In this document: positions 1 to 9,433 of the stretch, one piece after another | Layout: the number at the start of each line of letters is the position of its first letter | Numbering within the stretch: position 1 is the stretch's first letter | Assembly: GCA_030849075.1 (NCBI GenBank) | Contig: JASAOO010003288.1 | Coordinates: 1 to 36,572, forward strand | Source of the DNA: Zelonia costaricensis | Lineage: Eukaryota > Euglenozoa > Kinetoplastea > Trypanosomatida > Trypanosomatidae | Direction: 5' to 3' | DNA: 36,572 nt | Program-made: the position numbers and the translations under genes | Notes under the pieces: generated by a model | Told to the model about the DNA's origin: nothing | Seen by the model: only the letters and a program-made list of their open reading frames with translations | Databases searched by the model: none

Positions 1-2878
1 TTCTAGCACATCGCACCGGACCCCCTCGGCACTTATCCGCGTGCAGCCGTCTCGGGCTGCTGCGCCATCGGTGGTTGTGTCTGCGCGTGTTGGGATTCTT
101 CACAGGGCTAGCTTTCCCCTCTCTCTCTCTGTGTCATTGTCCCCCCCCTCCCGCTCATTCTACTTAGCTTTATCTGAGGGTGACTTCTGGACAGCGTGCC
201 CTTCGGTTGCGCGCACCACGACTCCGCACTCCGGCGCTCATTCTTCGTCACTGGCAGTGGCGTCGTCTCTCCCATCGCCCCGTCACGCCGCTCTCGCCGT
301 TTAAATTGCGGTGGTTCTCCCTCCCTCTCACACACTTTTTTTCTGTGGCCCGTCTCTGCCGTTTTGCCCCCTCCCCGCGTCTGAACGTGTGCTTCCGCTA
401 CGCTCGCGTTGTGTGTGCGGCTCTCGACTGCGTGCGCACCGACAGGCCTCGTCCTCACCTCGTTCCAGCGTTGGAGTGGTGACTTTGGTGTGAACCTGTG
501 TGTGTGTGTGTGCGTGTGTGTGTGTTGTCGTGGTTCACAACCGCGTTGGCTTTGCAGAACAGTTTCTCTTCTTCTTGTCTCTTCTTAGTCCAAGCGTTCT
601 TTTCTTTTTGTTCTCCCCCCTCGTTGCTGCGAAGTCTGTGCGTTTGTGTGTGCGTGTGTGCGTGTGCGTGTGTGTCGGTGCGGTAGTGGCTTCCGTGTAC
701 TGCTGCAACACCACTTTTTCCTGCCCATCACCACACTTCCCCCCTCCGTGTTTTTATTCTTCCCTTCTCTTTGGCGTGATCTTCATCGATCACGCAAGGA
801 AAACAACAACAAAAAAAAAAGAAGTTGCGACTTCCCACTCGTCCCTATCTCCCCGTTCACTCCTCCCCTCCTTCTTTTTTTTTTCCGTCTCTCTCCGTGT
901 CAAGCTTTGCCGCTCCCGCCGTGCGGTTAGTCGGCTACTCGTCATATCCATTCTTTTCTTGCTTTTAGTGTGCCGTCGCCCCCCTCCCCTCTCTCTCCAC
1001 GCCCCTCCCGCTCTGTGTTGACTTCCGTATTCACCTCCCCCCCCGCACCACCACACTGTCGCTTGACACACTGGCGTCCCCCTCCTTGCTCCCCTCGTGT
1101 CCCCCCCGCTCCTGCTCCTCCTCTTCTTCCTCCGTCTCGCCGCTCAGTACGCTTCTCCGTCCGGGTCATCGCATCAGTTTCTCCCCTCCCTCTCTCGCCC
1201 ATTCCACTTTGTGTGTTGCATCTGAACGTCGCCTCGCCTCACCTGTCTTTTACCGCGTCACCTTTTTTTGTTCTTGTGTGTTCTCGCGCCGTTTTTTTTT
1301 GTTCTTCTCTCCTTCCCCTCCTTGTGGGTTCTCTTCATCCCTTTCCCGCGTGTAGCCGTTGAAGGTGTTGTTGCGGTTGGCGCGGTGAGCGGTGTTGGTA
1401 CTCGTGCGTGTGTGCGCGCTGGAGGAAGAGGGCAGCGGAGGCGGAGGCTCTGCAAGAGAAAAAGAAAAGAAAAGAAAAAGAAAGTCCTTTGCACCTCCAC
1501 CGGCTGCTGCGATCTTGTGTTTTTTTTTGGGTCCACAGTTCCGCTCTCCCTTGTTTCTTTTTTTCTAGTTTCGTCTCTCGTGCTCTCTCTTCACCGGCGT
1601 GACGCTCCGTTCTCGAGACCCGGTTGTCTTCCTCCGTGCCCCGCTGCCCTTCCCCCTTTCCTCCTTCTCCTCCTCGCGCAACGCACTTCCACAGCCCGCG
1701 TCTTTCCCCTTTGGCCCCCTCTCTATCTGTGCGCCTGTCGAGTACCCACCGCGTCTGCGTGAGAGGCGCACGACGTCGTGCGCGTGGCGCTGCGTTGTTC
1801 GCTTCACCTCCTCTACCCAACACTCTTCTGTTCTCTCCTTGTGCTGATCTTTGAAGGTTTCCGCGGCTCGTCGTCGACCCTGCGGCGCTCCCGAGTCCTC
1901 CGCATCCTTTCCCGCTCTCAGTCTCCCCCCCGAGGCCCTGACTCTCTTGCCTTCTATCGTGCTGCTTCATTTATTCTCCGCTCCCGTCTTGATCGGCGTG
2001 TAGGTGTGTTTTGTGTGTCGGGTGTGCGCTCCTGTATCAGACTTCCTGCGTTTTGTCATTGTTCATCTCCCATCTTCTTTTTTGTTTCTCCTTCCCTTTT
2101 CGCCCCCCCTGTTCTCCCCAGCACCGCTGCGTTCTCGCCCCCCCCCCCTCCCCAACCGACGCCTCCCCTTCTTGCGGTGCCTGGTCCTCCTTTTGCCGTC
2201 CCCTTTCCATTGCCGCTGCACGCGTCGGCGTGTGCTGCCGTGCCCTGGTAGACGAGAAGAGGCCCTGCGCGCATCGCCTTGCGCCCCTTTTTTCCCGAGC
2301 ACGTTGCGGTCCCTCGACGGCACGCTCGTCTGTGCCCTTGTGTTGGGTCCTCCGTTGAGTCCCCCGCACTGCACGGCGCCCCCCCCCCCCCCCGCCCCAC
2401 TCATCAGCTCGCGCCCCTCACCTCCCCATCTTTCCCTTCCCCTCCCCCCTCTCTCATACGTTGTCACTCTTCTTCCCCGCTCGTCTCGCTATATTTTCTT
2501 CCTTTCATCCTTCTTTGTTGGGCGAGCGCCTATCACTTCGGCTTGGGCTGCAAGTGCTGCTACACGGACACCGCAGCCGCACATCGTCGTTTTTTTTTTT
2601 TTACTTGCATATATCGACCTCTGCTGTTGGCTGAGACGTGTCTGCCTTTTGTGCGGCAGCCTCGTTTGACATAGCCCGCCGCGCTGTGGGCCCAGTGCCC
2701 CCACCCCTCCTCACACACCCCTCCTTCCTTTCTCATCCTCCGTAGGCGTTTTGGCTCTCGGCTTGCAGGCGTGTGTGTGTGCGTGTGTGCGTGGTGTTCC
2801 TGTGTTGTGCGCAGCACAGGGGTTTAACAACAACAAGAACAAAAAGGCGTCTAAGAATACACGACATCACGTGCCAAG
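1..2878 (+). other. Gene-free pyrimidine-rich spacer upstream of the first gene
   Basis: No convincing coding region on either strand. The + strand is dominated by C/T runs with scattered GT-rich tracts (about 497-525 and 638-673) and a C15 run at 2379-2393. Open frames here translate into Ser/Pro/Leu/Phe/Cys-rich or, antisense, Arg/Glu/Gly/Lys-rich strings that simply reflect strand composition, and several open only with GTG or TTG. An A-rich patch around 805-825 resembles a trypanosomatid 5' leader but no gene follows it. Probably 3' UTR or intergenic sequence of an upstream gene plus the leader of the first gene. I saw no tRNA- or rRNA-like sequence. Confidence 0.6.
2696..2745 (+). promoter_or_regulatory. 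Putative spliced-leader acceptor for the UBC-like gene
   Basis: A C/T-rich tract from about 2696 ends in CGTAG, with AG at 2744-2745. The predicted leader is about 133 nt, contains a GT repeat and an AAC-rich patch near 2826-2840, and has no ATG before 2879, so it supports that start. The polypyrimidine tract plus first AG rule is established for trypanosomatids; the exact site is inferred. Confidence 0.55.
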
Positions 2879-5800
2879 ATGCCCCACTCTCCGGCATCCG
2901 GCCTCCGCCCAGCTCCCGAGGCAGACTTCGTTGCAGCGGCGCGACGGCTGCAGTCGGCTGAGGCGCAGGATGCCCTCGCCCGCGTGTACGCCTGTGTGCG
3001 GGTGTTCGGCGCAACGCACTCGCCAGCGGTGGTGGCGGCCGGCGCCGGCGAGGCGGCTGCGCTGTCGGCAATGGAGCGAGTGGCGTGTGGCAGCTGCGAC
3101 GACCCCGCCAGAGACGTCGCGCTGATGGAGTCGTGGCGGCTCTGGCAGGCCAAGAAGGTCGTGGCGCAGGCGCAGATGGAGTGCGACACGGCGACTCTGC
3201 GCGCACAACTGCTGTTGCGCATTCGCATGGACGACGCGGCGGGGGGCGAAGACGCCGCGTTCGCCGGAACGCCGTCGACTTGCACGCCGCCCGTGCTCGA
3301 AGCCTCCACACAGGCAGCATCGACCGCGACACGCACCAAACCCGTGGTGGAGTCGCAGGCCTCAGTCACCACTGAGGCAGCAGCAGGCGCTGATGGTGCC
3401 GCGAGCCCCGCCTCAACCTCCACAGCCGCCGCCGACGCCGCTGTGGAAGCAGAGGTCGACGCGGAAGCTGTCGTGGCAGCAGCGGAGGAGACGACCTCCA
3501 GCGACGACGCCTCCACGTGTTTTACCACAGCCGCTCTGGCCGCCGCGGACGGCACTGCGTTGCGACTCTCAGAGCCCAGCGACGTGGCAGCGAACCCCGT
3601 CGCAGCGGCAGTACCAGTAGACAAGACAGAGGCGTCGCAGCCGACTCATCGCGGTGACGACGGCGTCGATGACATCGGCAAGGCCGCCGCCACAGAATAC
3701 GCAGCGCGCGACATCGGCCAGCACACAACTAACGTGGTGCTGAGAAGCGACGCCACCGCCCTTTACGTACACTACATCAGCCGCACACCAGACGACACGG
3801 TCGTGGTGGCGTCGACAGAGAGCGATGCGGAGGACGAGGCGGTGGCGCAGCAGCCCGCCGAGCTCGCCGCCCCTGGGGAGGCACCGGGGACGGCGGCGGA
3901 GGCGGCGGCATCGCAGGGGGACAGCGAGGGAGAAGAAGAGGAGGAAGGGCCGGAGGCGCAGACGGGTGCCGAAGACGTCTCTGCGCTTCCCGAACCTCCT
4001 GCCCCCGCGCCGGCCGCCGATGCGGCCCTTCCCGTTGCAGAGAGCCCGCAAGAGCCCGCGGAGCCGGCGGCCATGACGCCGGTCGAGGCGCCCACCAAGC
4101 CAGCCACCCCGCAGCCGCTGCTGAGCTTTGAGGGCAGTGGATTCAAGTTCACACAGGCGGACTTCAACGCGGCCGCGGAGCGGGTGCGTAGTGGGGCGCA
4201 CCGCACCCCGGCCCCGACCCCGACCTCCGCAGCGAAGGACGCGGCGGCACGAGCCCCGCTGACCCTCAGCGGCGCCAACCTCCTGGTCAACGGGGTCACC
4301 CCCCTCGCGGCGAGTGCCCTCACGATGCCAGCCACGCTCGTCGCGCCGCCGTGCAAGGTGGAGGACACGGGGCTGCGCTACGTGCGGCGTCAGTTGTGTG
4401 TGCGCCAGCTGCAGTCTTTCGCCTCCCCGCTCAAGGCACTCGCGCGGCGCCTCGCGGAGGGGGAGTCGACGCAGCCCACTGCGCTGCTGCTGCAGCACCA
4501 CCACCACCACCCCGCCAGCGGCGACTCGCCGACGTCCCCGGCGGTTGGGGCACGTCTGTCCGACCCGCTGATGGTTCGCCTGCTGCGTGAGTTGACGCAC
4601 GTGTGCGAGGTGGCGCCGGTGCCCCGTGTGCGGGTGCGGCCAGACGCGCAGGTGTTCCGCAAGGAGCGGGGCACGTTCAGCGCCGATGAGGCGCGAGTGC
4701 AGCTGCACGTGGTGGTGACGCCGGTGACGGGCCCCATGGCGGGGCAGGCGGTGCAGGTGTGGGTGCGCGTGCCGGCCGGCTACCCCTTTGTGGCCCCCCG
4801 CGCACACCTCACCGTTGACGTGCCGCACCGCCGTTGCACCGGCGTCTCGGTGGACAAGGTGCCCCACCTCATCGCACTGCACTACAGCGCGGCGGCGGGT
4901 GGCGGGGAGACGGCGGTGGCGGCGCCGTTCAACGTGCCGCGGCATGTGGAGGAGGCGGATGAGCTGCGGCCGCTCTCCGACGCTGCCAACGGGGGCTGGA
5001 TGGCGAGCATGACGCTGCGGCATGTCCTGCTGGCGCTTGCCCCCCTCTTCGACGAGGCCGAGTTCGCGGAGACGGCGCGGGTGCTGCAGAACGAGAGTCT
5101 CTTCAACAACGGCCTGCAGCAGGCACGCGTGAACATGTTCGAAGAGGACGTGGACGGCGGCGTTGTGGCCTCCGCTGCCGGTGCGACCGCGGGGGCCCCC
5201 GCGCGGGGCTCTGCGTTTCTCCTCAGCGCGTCGATGCCGTCGCCGCCGGTCTCCACCCTGGCGGCTGCCGTGCATCAGCGGCATCACACACGCACCCCGC
5301 AAAGCGCACGTGCTGCTGGGGCCGCAGCTGTCGTCGGCGGGGGTGGGAGCAGCAACGACGACGACGCTGTAGACGAGGAGGAGAAGGCGACGAACGGGGG
5401 CGACGACAGCCTCGGCATGACAGCCAGCGCAGAGGAGGACGGCATGGGCTCCACCGGTGCCGGCGCTGGCGCCGCGGCGTCGTCGCTCAGCACGGCGTCG
5501 TGTCTGCTGCTGTGCAACGGACCCTTTCTCGCTAGGTCGGACACCGACGCTGGGCTGCCGGCGTCCCCGCCCGTGTCGAACCCGATCCGCGTCTCCATGC
5601 CAGCGCTCTCCTCGCCGTCTGAGAGCGCCGAGCACTATTTTGCCGATGCCGAACTCGAGGACGATGACGACACTGCCAGCGACGGCCTCAGCCTCCAGAG
5701 CCCAACCCGCCGCGCCGCTGCTGTCGCTGCTGCTGCTGCCGCCGCCACCACCCGGCGCCGCCTGCGCAAGCCGCTGCATTACGCGACGACCGACGACGGC

Positions 5801-8272
5801 GCGCTGGTGGGGCCGTGGCGTGGGTGCTGGGGGCACCTCCTCTTCACGACTCCGCCCGGCACCGCAGCGACACCGGCGACGGTGCCCTCGCGCTCTCCCG
5901 TGCGCATCACCCAGGACGGCACGACCGTGGGAGGCGGGAGTGCGTTCGCGGCGGCCAGGCCGGGCACCCCAGCCGCCGCTGCCGCCCTGCGCACCGCACG
6001 TGGTGGGCGTGAGGCGGCAGCAGCAGCGGGCACGCTGTTTGTGCGGCTGCACCACCACGTGCCGGACGCCCCGTCCGCCACGCTACACATTGTGCAGGTG
6101 CCGGCTGCCACGCTGCGCGAGCCGCCGCAGCCGCAGACGACGCAGTCCGCCTCACGCCGCGCGCGGGGGCGGTCGGCGACGCAGGCCGGGTGGGCCGCGG
6201 CGCTGCTCGCCGGTGCGCTGGGCACGGCACCGCCGGGCACAGTGTGGTCCTCTGCACCGCCGTACGAGGTCGGCAAAGATGTGCTGTGCTGTATCCATGA
6301 CGATGCGGCCCGCGCTCCTGCTGCTGCTGCGGCGGCCAGCAGCGATGCCGGCGCCGCTGCGGGCGCTGCCCCCGATGCGCTGGAGAAGACGATGCCCTTC
6401 ACGTGTGTGCCGCAGGACGCGCACCTCCCCGACCTGCCCGATGTGTCGGTGGTGGCGAGCAGCTACGGCAGCGCCGCGGCGCTTCGGTCCGCCGCATCCG
6501 CGACGACGCCGTCTCTCAGCGCGTGTGAGGAGGACGCCGCGGTGGAGCGGTGCTACGCGCTGGTGCTCGAGGTGCCCGCCGGGCAGCACGTCTCGGTCGT
6601 CTTCAGCTCCGACGAGCGCGCGTGCCTTGCGATGCCGATCGCCACAGAGGCGCCGTCACCGGGGGGTTCGGCTTCTGGTGGTACCCGTGGCGCAGCTACC
6701 CCAAAGCGCGGGCGCCGGCGCGGTGCGGCTGCTGCCGCTGCTGCTGCCGCTGCTGCTGCCGCTGCAGTGGACGCCGCGGCGGCGTCGCTCGTGTCGCTGG
6801 CGCAGTGGCCAGGCGCGTGCAGTGCGTATGCGGCGGCGGCCTCTCTGTCGTCGCTGCAGGACGGGGTGATGGGGCTGCTTGTTGAGGTGCCGTACGCGGG
6901 GTGGCAGTTCCACGCCGCCCCAAGCGCGATGGCTGCTGCTGGTGGGGCACACAAGGAGGAGGACGTGCATCCCCACTGGCCGCGCAGCGTGCGCTTTCAC
7001 GCCGCCGGCGGGGTCGTGCCCATCACGCTGCCCGAGGCGGACTTCCGCGTGTACCAGCTTCTGCAATGTCCGCAGCTGGCGAGCGGAAACGGTGGGCCGC
7101 TGAGTGGGTGCCTTTTGGCGGCCGCGCCGCACACGCGCGTGCGTCGCGCCTACGCGGCGGCGCGCACTGCGAAGGAGCTGGAGGCGATGACGCGCCGCTA
7201 CGCCTTCTGGGGCTGGCGCAACTTGTTTCTGCCGCTCCTCTCCCACAGCACCGAGGAGCTCATCCTGGTGGCGCTGCGCCCTGATGCGGCACCACAAACC
7301 ACCCTGCCGACGCGCACGACTACGACGACGACGCGGATGGTGTGCAAGGCGATGCAGTCGTGGGAGGTGACGGCGCTGGAGGAGTTCGGGTTGGCGTGTG
7401 TGCAGCTGCACCGCGACCCCGACGCGAGCGGCGCGTACCGGCCACCGTTCCAGGCCTTCGCCGTGTTGCGAACCCTGGCCATGACGGTGGGCTACGCACT
7501 CGAAGTGGTGCAGGCGCAGGCGCAGCCGCGGCCCGGCAGCGACAAGGGTGCCGGCAGTGCGACCGCGGCGGGGGGCCGTGCTGAGACGGCGCCCACCGCC
7601 TTCTCCTCCAAGTCGGGTGGCCGTCGTGCCCGCCCGGCGCAGCAGGGCAACGAAACAAGTCCAGCAGCCGACGCAGCGCCGTGTGCGGCTGGCAGCGCCG
7701 GCGCGGCGGCGCTGCAGGCGTCAATGGAGCGCTGCGTGTGGTCGGCCGCGGTGCTGAGTGTGGCCATGGCCGCAGCAAAGCCGACGTACCTCGCCACCTG
7801 CGCCGCCCTCTCCGCGGCCAACACGGCGGCAGAGCCGGGCAAGGAGGAGAGCGGCACGGCAGTCACTGCAACGGGGGCGGCGGCGCCGGCGGTGATGGCC
7901 GCACCCACGCCGCGTGACGTGCTGTGGTCGCTCTCGCAGCTGGCGCCGCTGCAGCGCAAGGCGATGCAGGTGCTGGCCTCCACCACGCTCGCCGCGTACC
8001 CGGTGGAGGCGTCCCGTCTCGCGCGCGCCGGTGCGCCGGCCGCGTTGGCGGAAGGTTCGCCATCTCCACTGCCCGACTCCCCGTCCATGGCGGACCGCGT
8101 CGAGGAGCTGCTCAACGCACCAGGTGAAGATGAGCAGCGCGGCGACGCCTCAGCGGCCGAGCGCACCGGCGATGGCGACGGCGACGGGCAGGTGGGCGCC
8201 GCGGCGGACGTGGCAGCGCGCATCGCCACCCACATTGCCGCCTTCACGAGGCTTGTTGCTGCCTCGGCGTGA
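2879..8272 (+). CDS. Large uncharacterised protein with internal UBC/UEV-like (pseudo-E2) domain
   Basis: The product is 1797 aa, starts at ATG 2879 (first ATG after the putative acceptor) and ends at TGA 8270-8272. The N-terminal ~560 residues are mostly Ala/Thr/Glu-rich low complexity with an acidic patch near 350-362. At about 565-745 the sequence follows the ubiquitin-conjugating fold: YPFVAP at 635-640 matches the E2/UEV YPxxxP turn, and W707-MASMTLRHVLLALAPLF-724 matches the E2 segment around WSPALTISKVLLSI. E2 enzymes have the catalytic Cys about eight residues before that Trp; none is there, and the nearest, C653, is 54 residues away. It therefore looks like an inactive, UEV-type ubiquitin-binding or scaffold domain. 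The C-terminal half has ordered islands (965-992, 1053-1079, 1225-1253, 1367-1400, 1428-1547) between low-complexity stretches, including about 14 alanines at 1283-1296. I see no signal peptide or membrane segment. The CDS is secure; the domain call is inference. Confidence 0.85.
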   Translation: MPHSPASGLRPAPEADFVAAARRLQSAEAQDALARVYACVRVFGATHSPAVVAAGAGEAAALSAMERVACGSCDDPARDVALMESWRLWQAKKVVAQAQMECDTATLRAQLLLRIRMDDAAGGEDAAFAGTPSTCTPPVLEASTQAASTATRTKPVVESQASVTTEAAAGADGAASPASTSTAAADAAVEAEVDAEAVVAAAEETTSSDDASTCFTTAALAAADGTALRLSEPSDVAANPVAAAVPVDKTEASQPTHRGDDGVDDIGKAAATEYAARDIGQHTTNVVLRSDATALYVHYISRTPDDTVVVASTESDAEDEAVAQQPAELAAPGEAPGTAAEAAASQGDSEGEEEEEGPEAQTGAEDVSALPEPPAPAPAADAALPVAESPQEPAEPAAMTPVEAPTKPATPQPLLSFEGSGFKFTQADFNAAAERVRSGAHRTPAPTPTSAAKDAAARAPLTLSGANLLVNGVTPLAASALTMPATLVAPPCKVEDTGLRYVRRQLCVRQLQSFASPLKALARRLAEGESTQPTALLLQHHHHHPASGDSPTSPAVGARLSDPLMVRLLRELTHVCEVAPVPRVRVRPDAQVFRKERGTFSADEARVQLHVVVTPVTGPMAGQAVQVWVRVPAGYPFVAPRAHLTVDVPHRRCTGVSVDKVPHLIALHYSAAAGGGETAVAAPFNVPRHVEEADELRPLSDAANGGWMASMTLRHVLLALAPLFDEAEFAETARVLQNESLFNNGLQQARVNMFEEDVDGGVVASAAGATAGAPARGSAFLLSASMPSPPVSTLAAAVHQRHHTRTPQSARAAGAAAVVGGGGSSNDDDAVDEEEKATNGGDDSLGMTASAEEDGMGSTGAGAGAAASSLSTASCLLLCNGPFLARSDTDAGLPASPPVSNPIRVSMPALSSPSESAEHYFADAELEDDDDTASDGLSLQSPTRRAAAVAAAAAAATTRRRLRKPLHYATTDDGALVGPWRGCWGHLLFTTPPGTAATPATVPSRSPVRITQDGTTVGGGSAFAAARPGTPAAAAALRTARGGREAAAAAGTLFVRLHHHVPDAPSATLHIVQVPAATLREPPQPQTTQSASRRARGRSATQAGWAAALLAGALGTAPPGTVWSSAPPYEVGKDVLCCIHDDAARAPAAAAAASSDAGAAAGAAPDALEKTMPFTCVPQDAHLPDLPDVSVVASSYGSAAALRSAASATTPSLSACEEDAAVERCYALVLEVPAGQHVSVVFSSDERACLAMPIATEAPSPGGSASGGTRGAATPKRGRRRGAAAAAAAAAAAAAAVDAAAASLVSLAQWPGACSAYAAAASLSSLQDGVMGLLVEVPYAGWQFHAAPSAMAAAGGAHKEEDVHPHWPRSVRFHAAGGVVPITLPEADFRVYQLLQCPQLASGNGGPLSGCLLAAAPHTRVRRAYAAARTAKELEAMTRRYAFWGWRNLFLPLLSHSTEELILVALRPDAAPQTTLPTRTTTTTTRMVCKAMQSWEVTALEEFGLACVQLHRDPDASGAYRPPFQAFAVLRTLAMTVGYALEVVQAQAQPRPGSDKGAGSATAAGGRAETAPTAFSSKSGGRRARPAQQGNETSPAADAAPCAAGSAGAAALQASMERCVWSAAVLSVAMAAAKPTYLATCAALSAANTAAEPGKEESGTAVTATGAAAPAVMAAPTPRDVLWSLSQLAPLQRKAMQVLASTTLAAYPVEASRLARAGAPAALAEGSPSPLPDSPSMADRVEELLNAPGEDEQRGDASAAERTGDGDGDGQVGAAADVAARIATHIAAFTRLVAASA
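6725..6766 (+). repeat. GCT/GCC trinucleotide run encoding poly-Ala
   Basis: Fourteen consecutive GCN codons, mostly GCT and GCC, lie inside the UBC-like gene and encode a poly-alanine tract. The low codon diversity suggests replication slippage, so the length is likely to vary between strains. Confidence 0.8.
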
Positions 8273-8641
8273 CGCTCTCTTGCGTGCGTTCACGAGCGGC
8301 GAAAAGTGTCTGGGTAGTGGCCCAGCGAAAGAGGGTGTGAGACGGGATGACGCTTGTGCTGCGTGTGCGCGCGTTGACTACCCCGATCGAGCTTGTCGTG
8401 GGCCCTTGGGGAGCAAAAGAGTTATATCCACAACAACACGAGACACAGTCATTCTTCAACTCGTTTTTAAATATTGATGCGCGTTGTGCACTTGTGCGTG
8501 TATGTATGTGTGTGTGCGGCGCATTTCGGCTGACTTTCCCTGGCGTACTCCCTTGAGTTCCTTTTCCTCACCTCGCGCCCCCGTTCCCGGTATAATATGC
8601 ATGTAATTTGTTTTCCCTTGTCATTGTCTCTTCCTGCGTTC

Positions 8642-8642
<1 letters not shown>

Positions 8643-8680
<38 letters not shown>
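8643..8680 (+). repeat. (TG)19 microsatellite
   Basis: Nineteen uninterrupted TG units, about 370 bases after the stop codon of the UBC-like gene. It can pair with the (CA)14 tract about 530 bases downstream in the same transcript. Confidence 0.95.
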
Positions 8681-8685
<5 letters not shown>

Positions 8686-9207
8686 GTTTACGCGTGTGAG
8701 TGAGTCACTTTCACCGCTTCTTGTTCCCATTGTCGTTTGGCGCCTCCACGTAGGTCTATCTGCGTGCGTGATGGTGTTGTGTGTACGTGTGTACGTGTGT
8801 ATGTGCCCTCCTCCCTCCCTTCTCCCATTCGGCGTGTCGTGTCTCCCCCCCTGTCGATGCACCACAACCACGGTCTGTCTGACTCCTCCCCATATACAGG
8901 CAAACACTCCCTACACACACACACAAAACAAAAAAGGAAGCGAATAGTATGAGATCGTCGTTGTCCTGCAACTCCCGCATTCACGGCTGGTTGTAGTGGC
9001 GGTGGTGAGGGCTCCCCGGCTCTGCCCCGCCCATTCGCGTGTCGAGGGCTCGACGTGAGGGCGAACAGGGTCACCTCCTCACCGACTCGAGCCACCCCCA
9101 CCGCGTGGCGTCTTGTGGAGGCGAGCCATTCCGAGTTGCGGCATGACGAGTCGCCCGTGCGTCACCGCGCGACCCATCACGAGCGCGTTCCCCCCCTCCA
9201 TTGTCTG

Positions 9208-9208
<1 letters not shown>

Positions 9209-9236
<28 letters not shown>
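9209..9236 (+). repeat. (CA)14 microsatellite
   Basis: Fourteen CA units upstream of the probable splice acceptor of the SET gene. The SET reading frame stays open backward through this tract and gives a meaningless His-Thr repeat, which argues against a start codon upstream of it. Confidence 0.95.
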
Positions 9237-9239
<3 letters not shown>

Positions 9240-9270
9240 GTCTGCGCGCAGCTGCGTCGACGCGACCCTC

Positions 9271-9333
9271 GCCTTTGCCTCACTCACCCTTCCTCCCTCC
9301 CCCTGCCTTGTCTTGCACTACACCGGAACGAAG
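9271..9333 (+). promoter_or_regulatory. Putative spliced-leader acceptor for the SET gene
   Basis: A C/T-rich tract at about 9271-9318 is followed by the first AG at 9332-9333. The predicted leader of about 100 nt is CA-rich and has no ATG before 9434, which decides the start of the SET protein. A second AG near 9346 would serve equally well. Confidence 0.5.
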
Positions 9334-9433
9334 TCCCACGCACCAAAGCGGCCTCGAGTGCTGCGCTCCTTCACACGGGCACACGCACACGCACACAGAG
9401 ACACACGCGCACACTCACACACACACCCTGGGC

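Larger units (their letters stand above)
8273..9433 (+). other. Intergenic region and UTRs between the UBC-like and SET genes
   Basis: No gene is supported. The first ~350 bases are compositionally mixed and are probably 3' UTR, with an A/T-rich patch near 8420-8475 and TATAATATGCATG-like sequence near 8591. A (TG)19 tract at 8643-8680 is followed by C/T-rich sequence, a (CA)14 tract at 9209-9236 and then a polypyrimidine tract leading into the next gene. Confidence 0.6.

Noticed and set aside
2004..2669. 221-codon + strand frame upstream of the first gene
   Set aside because: Same pyrimidine-driven composition; translates a C15 run as poly-Pro and shows no domain pattern.
3569..6058. 829-codon open frame on the minus strand, antisense to the UBC-like gene
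   Set aside because: Arg/His/Gly-rich translation without domain-like blocks; long antisense frames arise from the high GC content and third-position bias of the sense gene.
8272..8290. Strand-switch or transcription termination region within the window
   Set aside because: All five supported genes are on the + strand, and no minus-strand gene was found that would define a convergent or divergent switch.
9113..9433. N-terminal extension of the SET protein
   Set aside because: Opens with TTG and passes through CA microsatellites as His-Thr repeats; the only upstream in-frame ATG (9143) lies before the likely splice acceptor.
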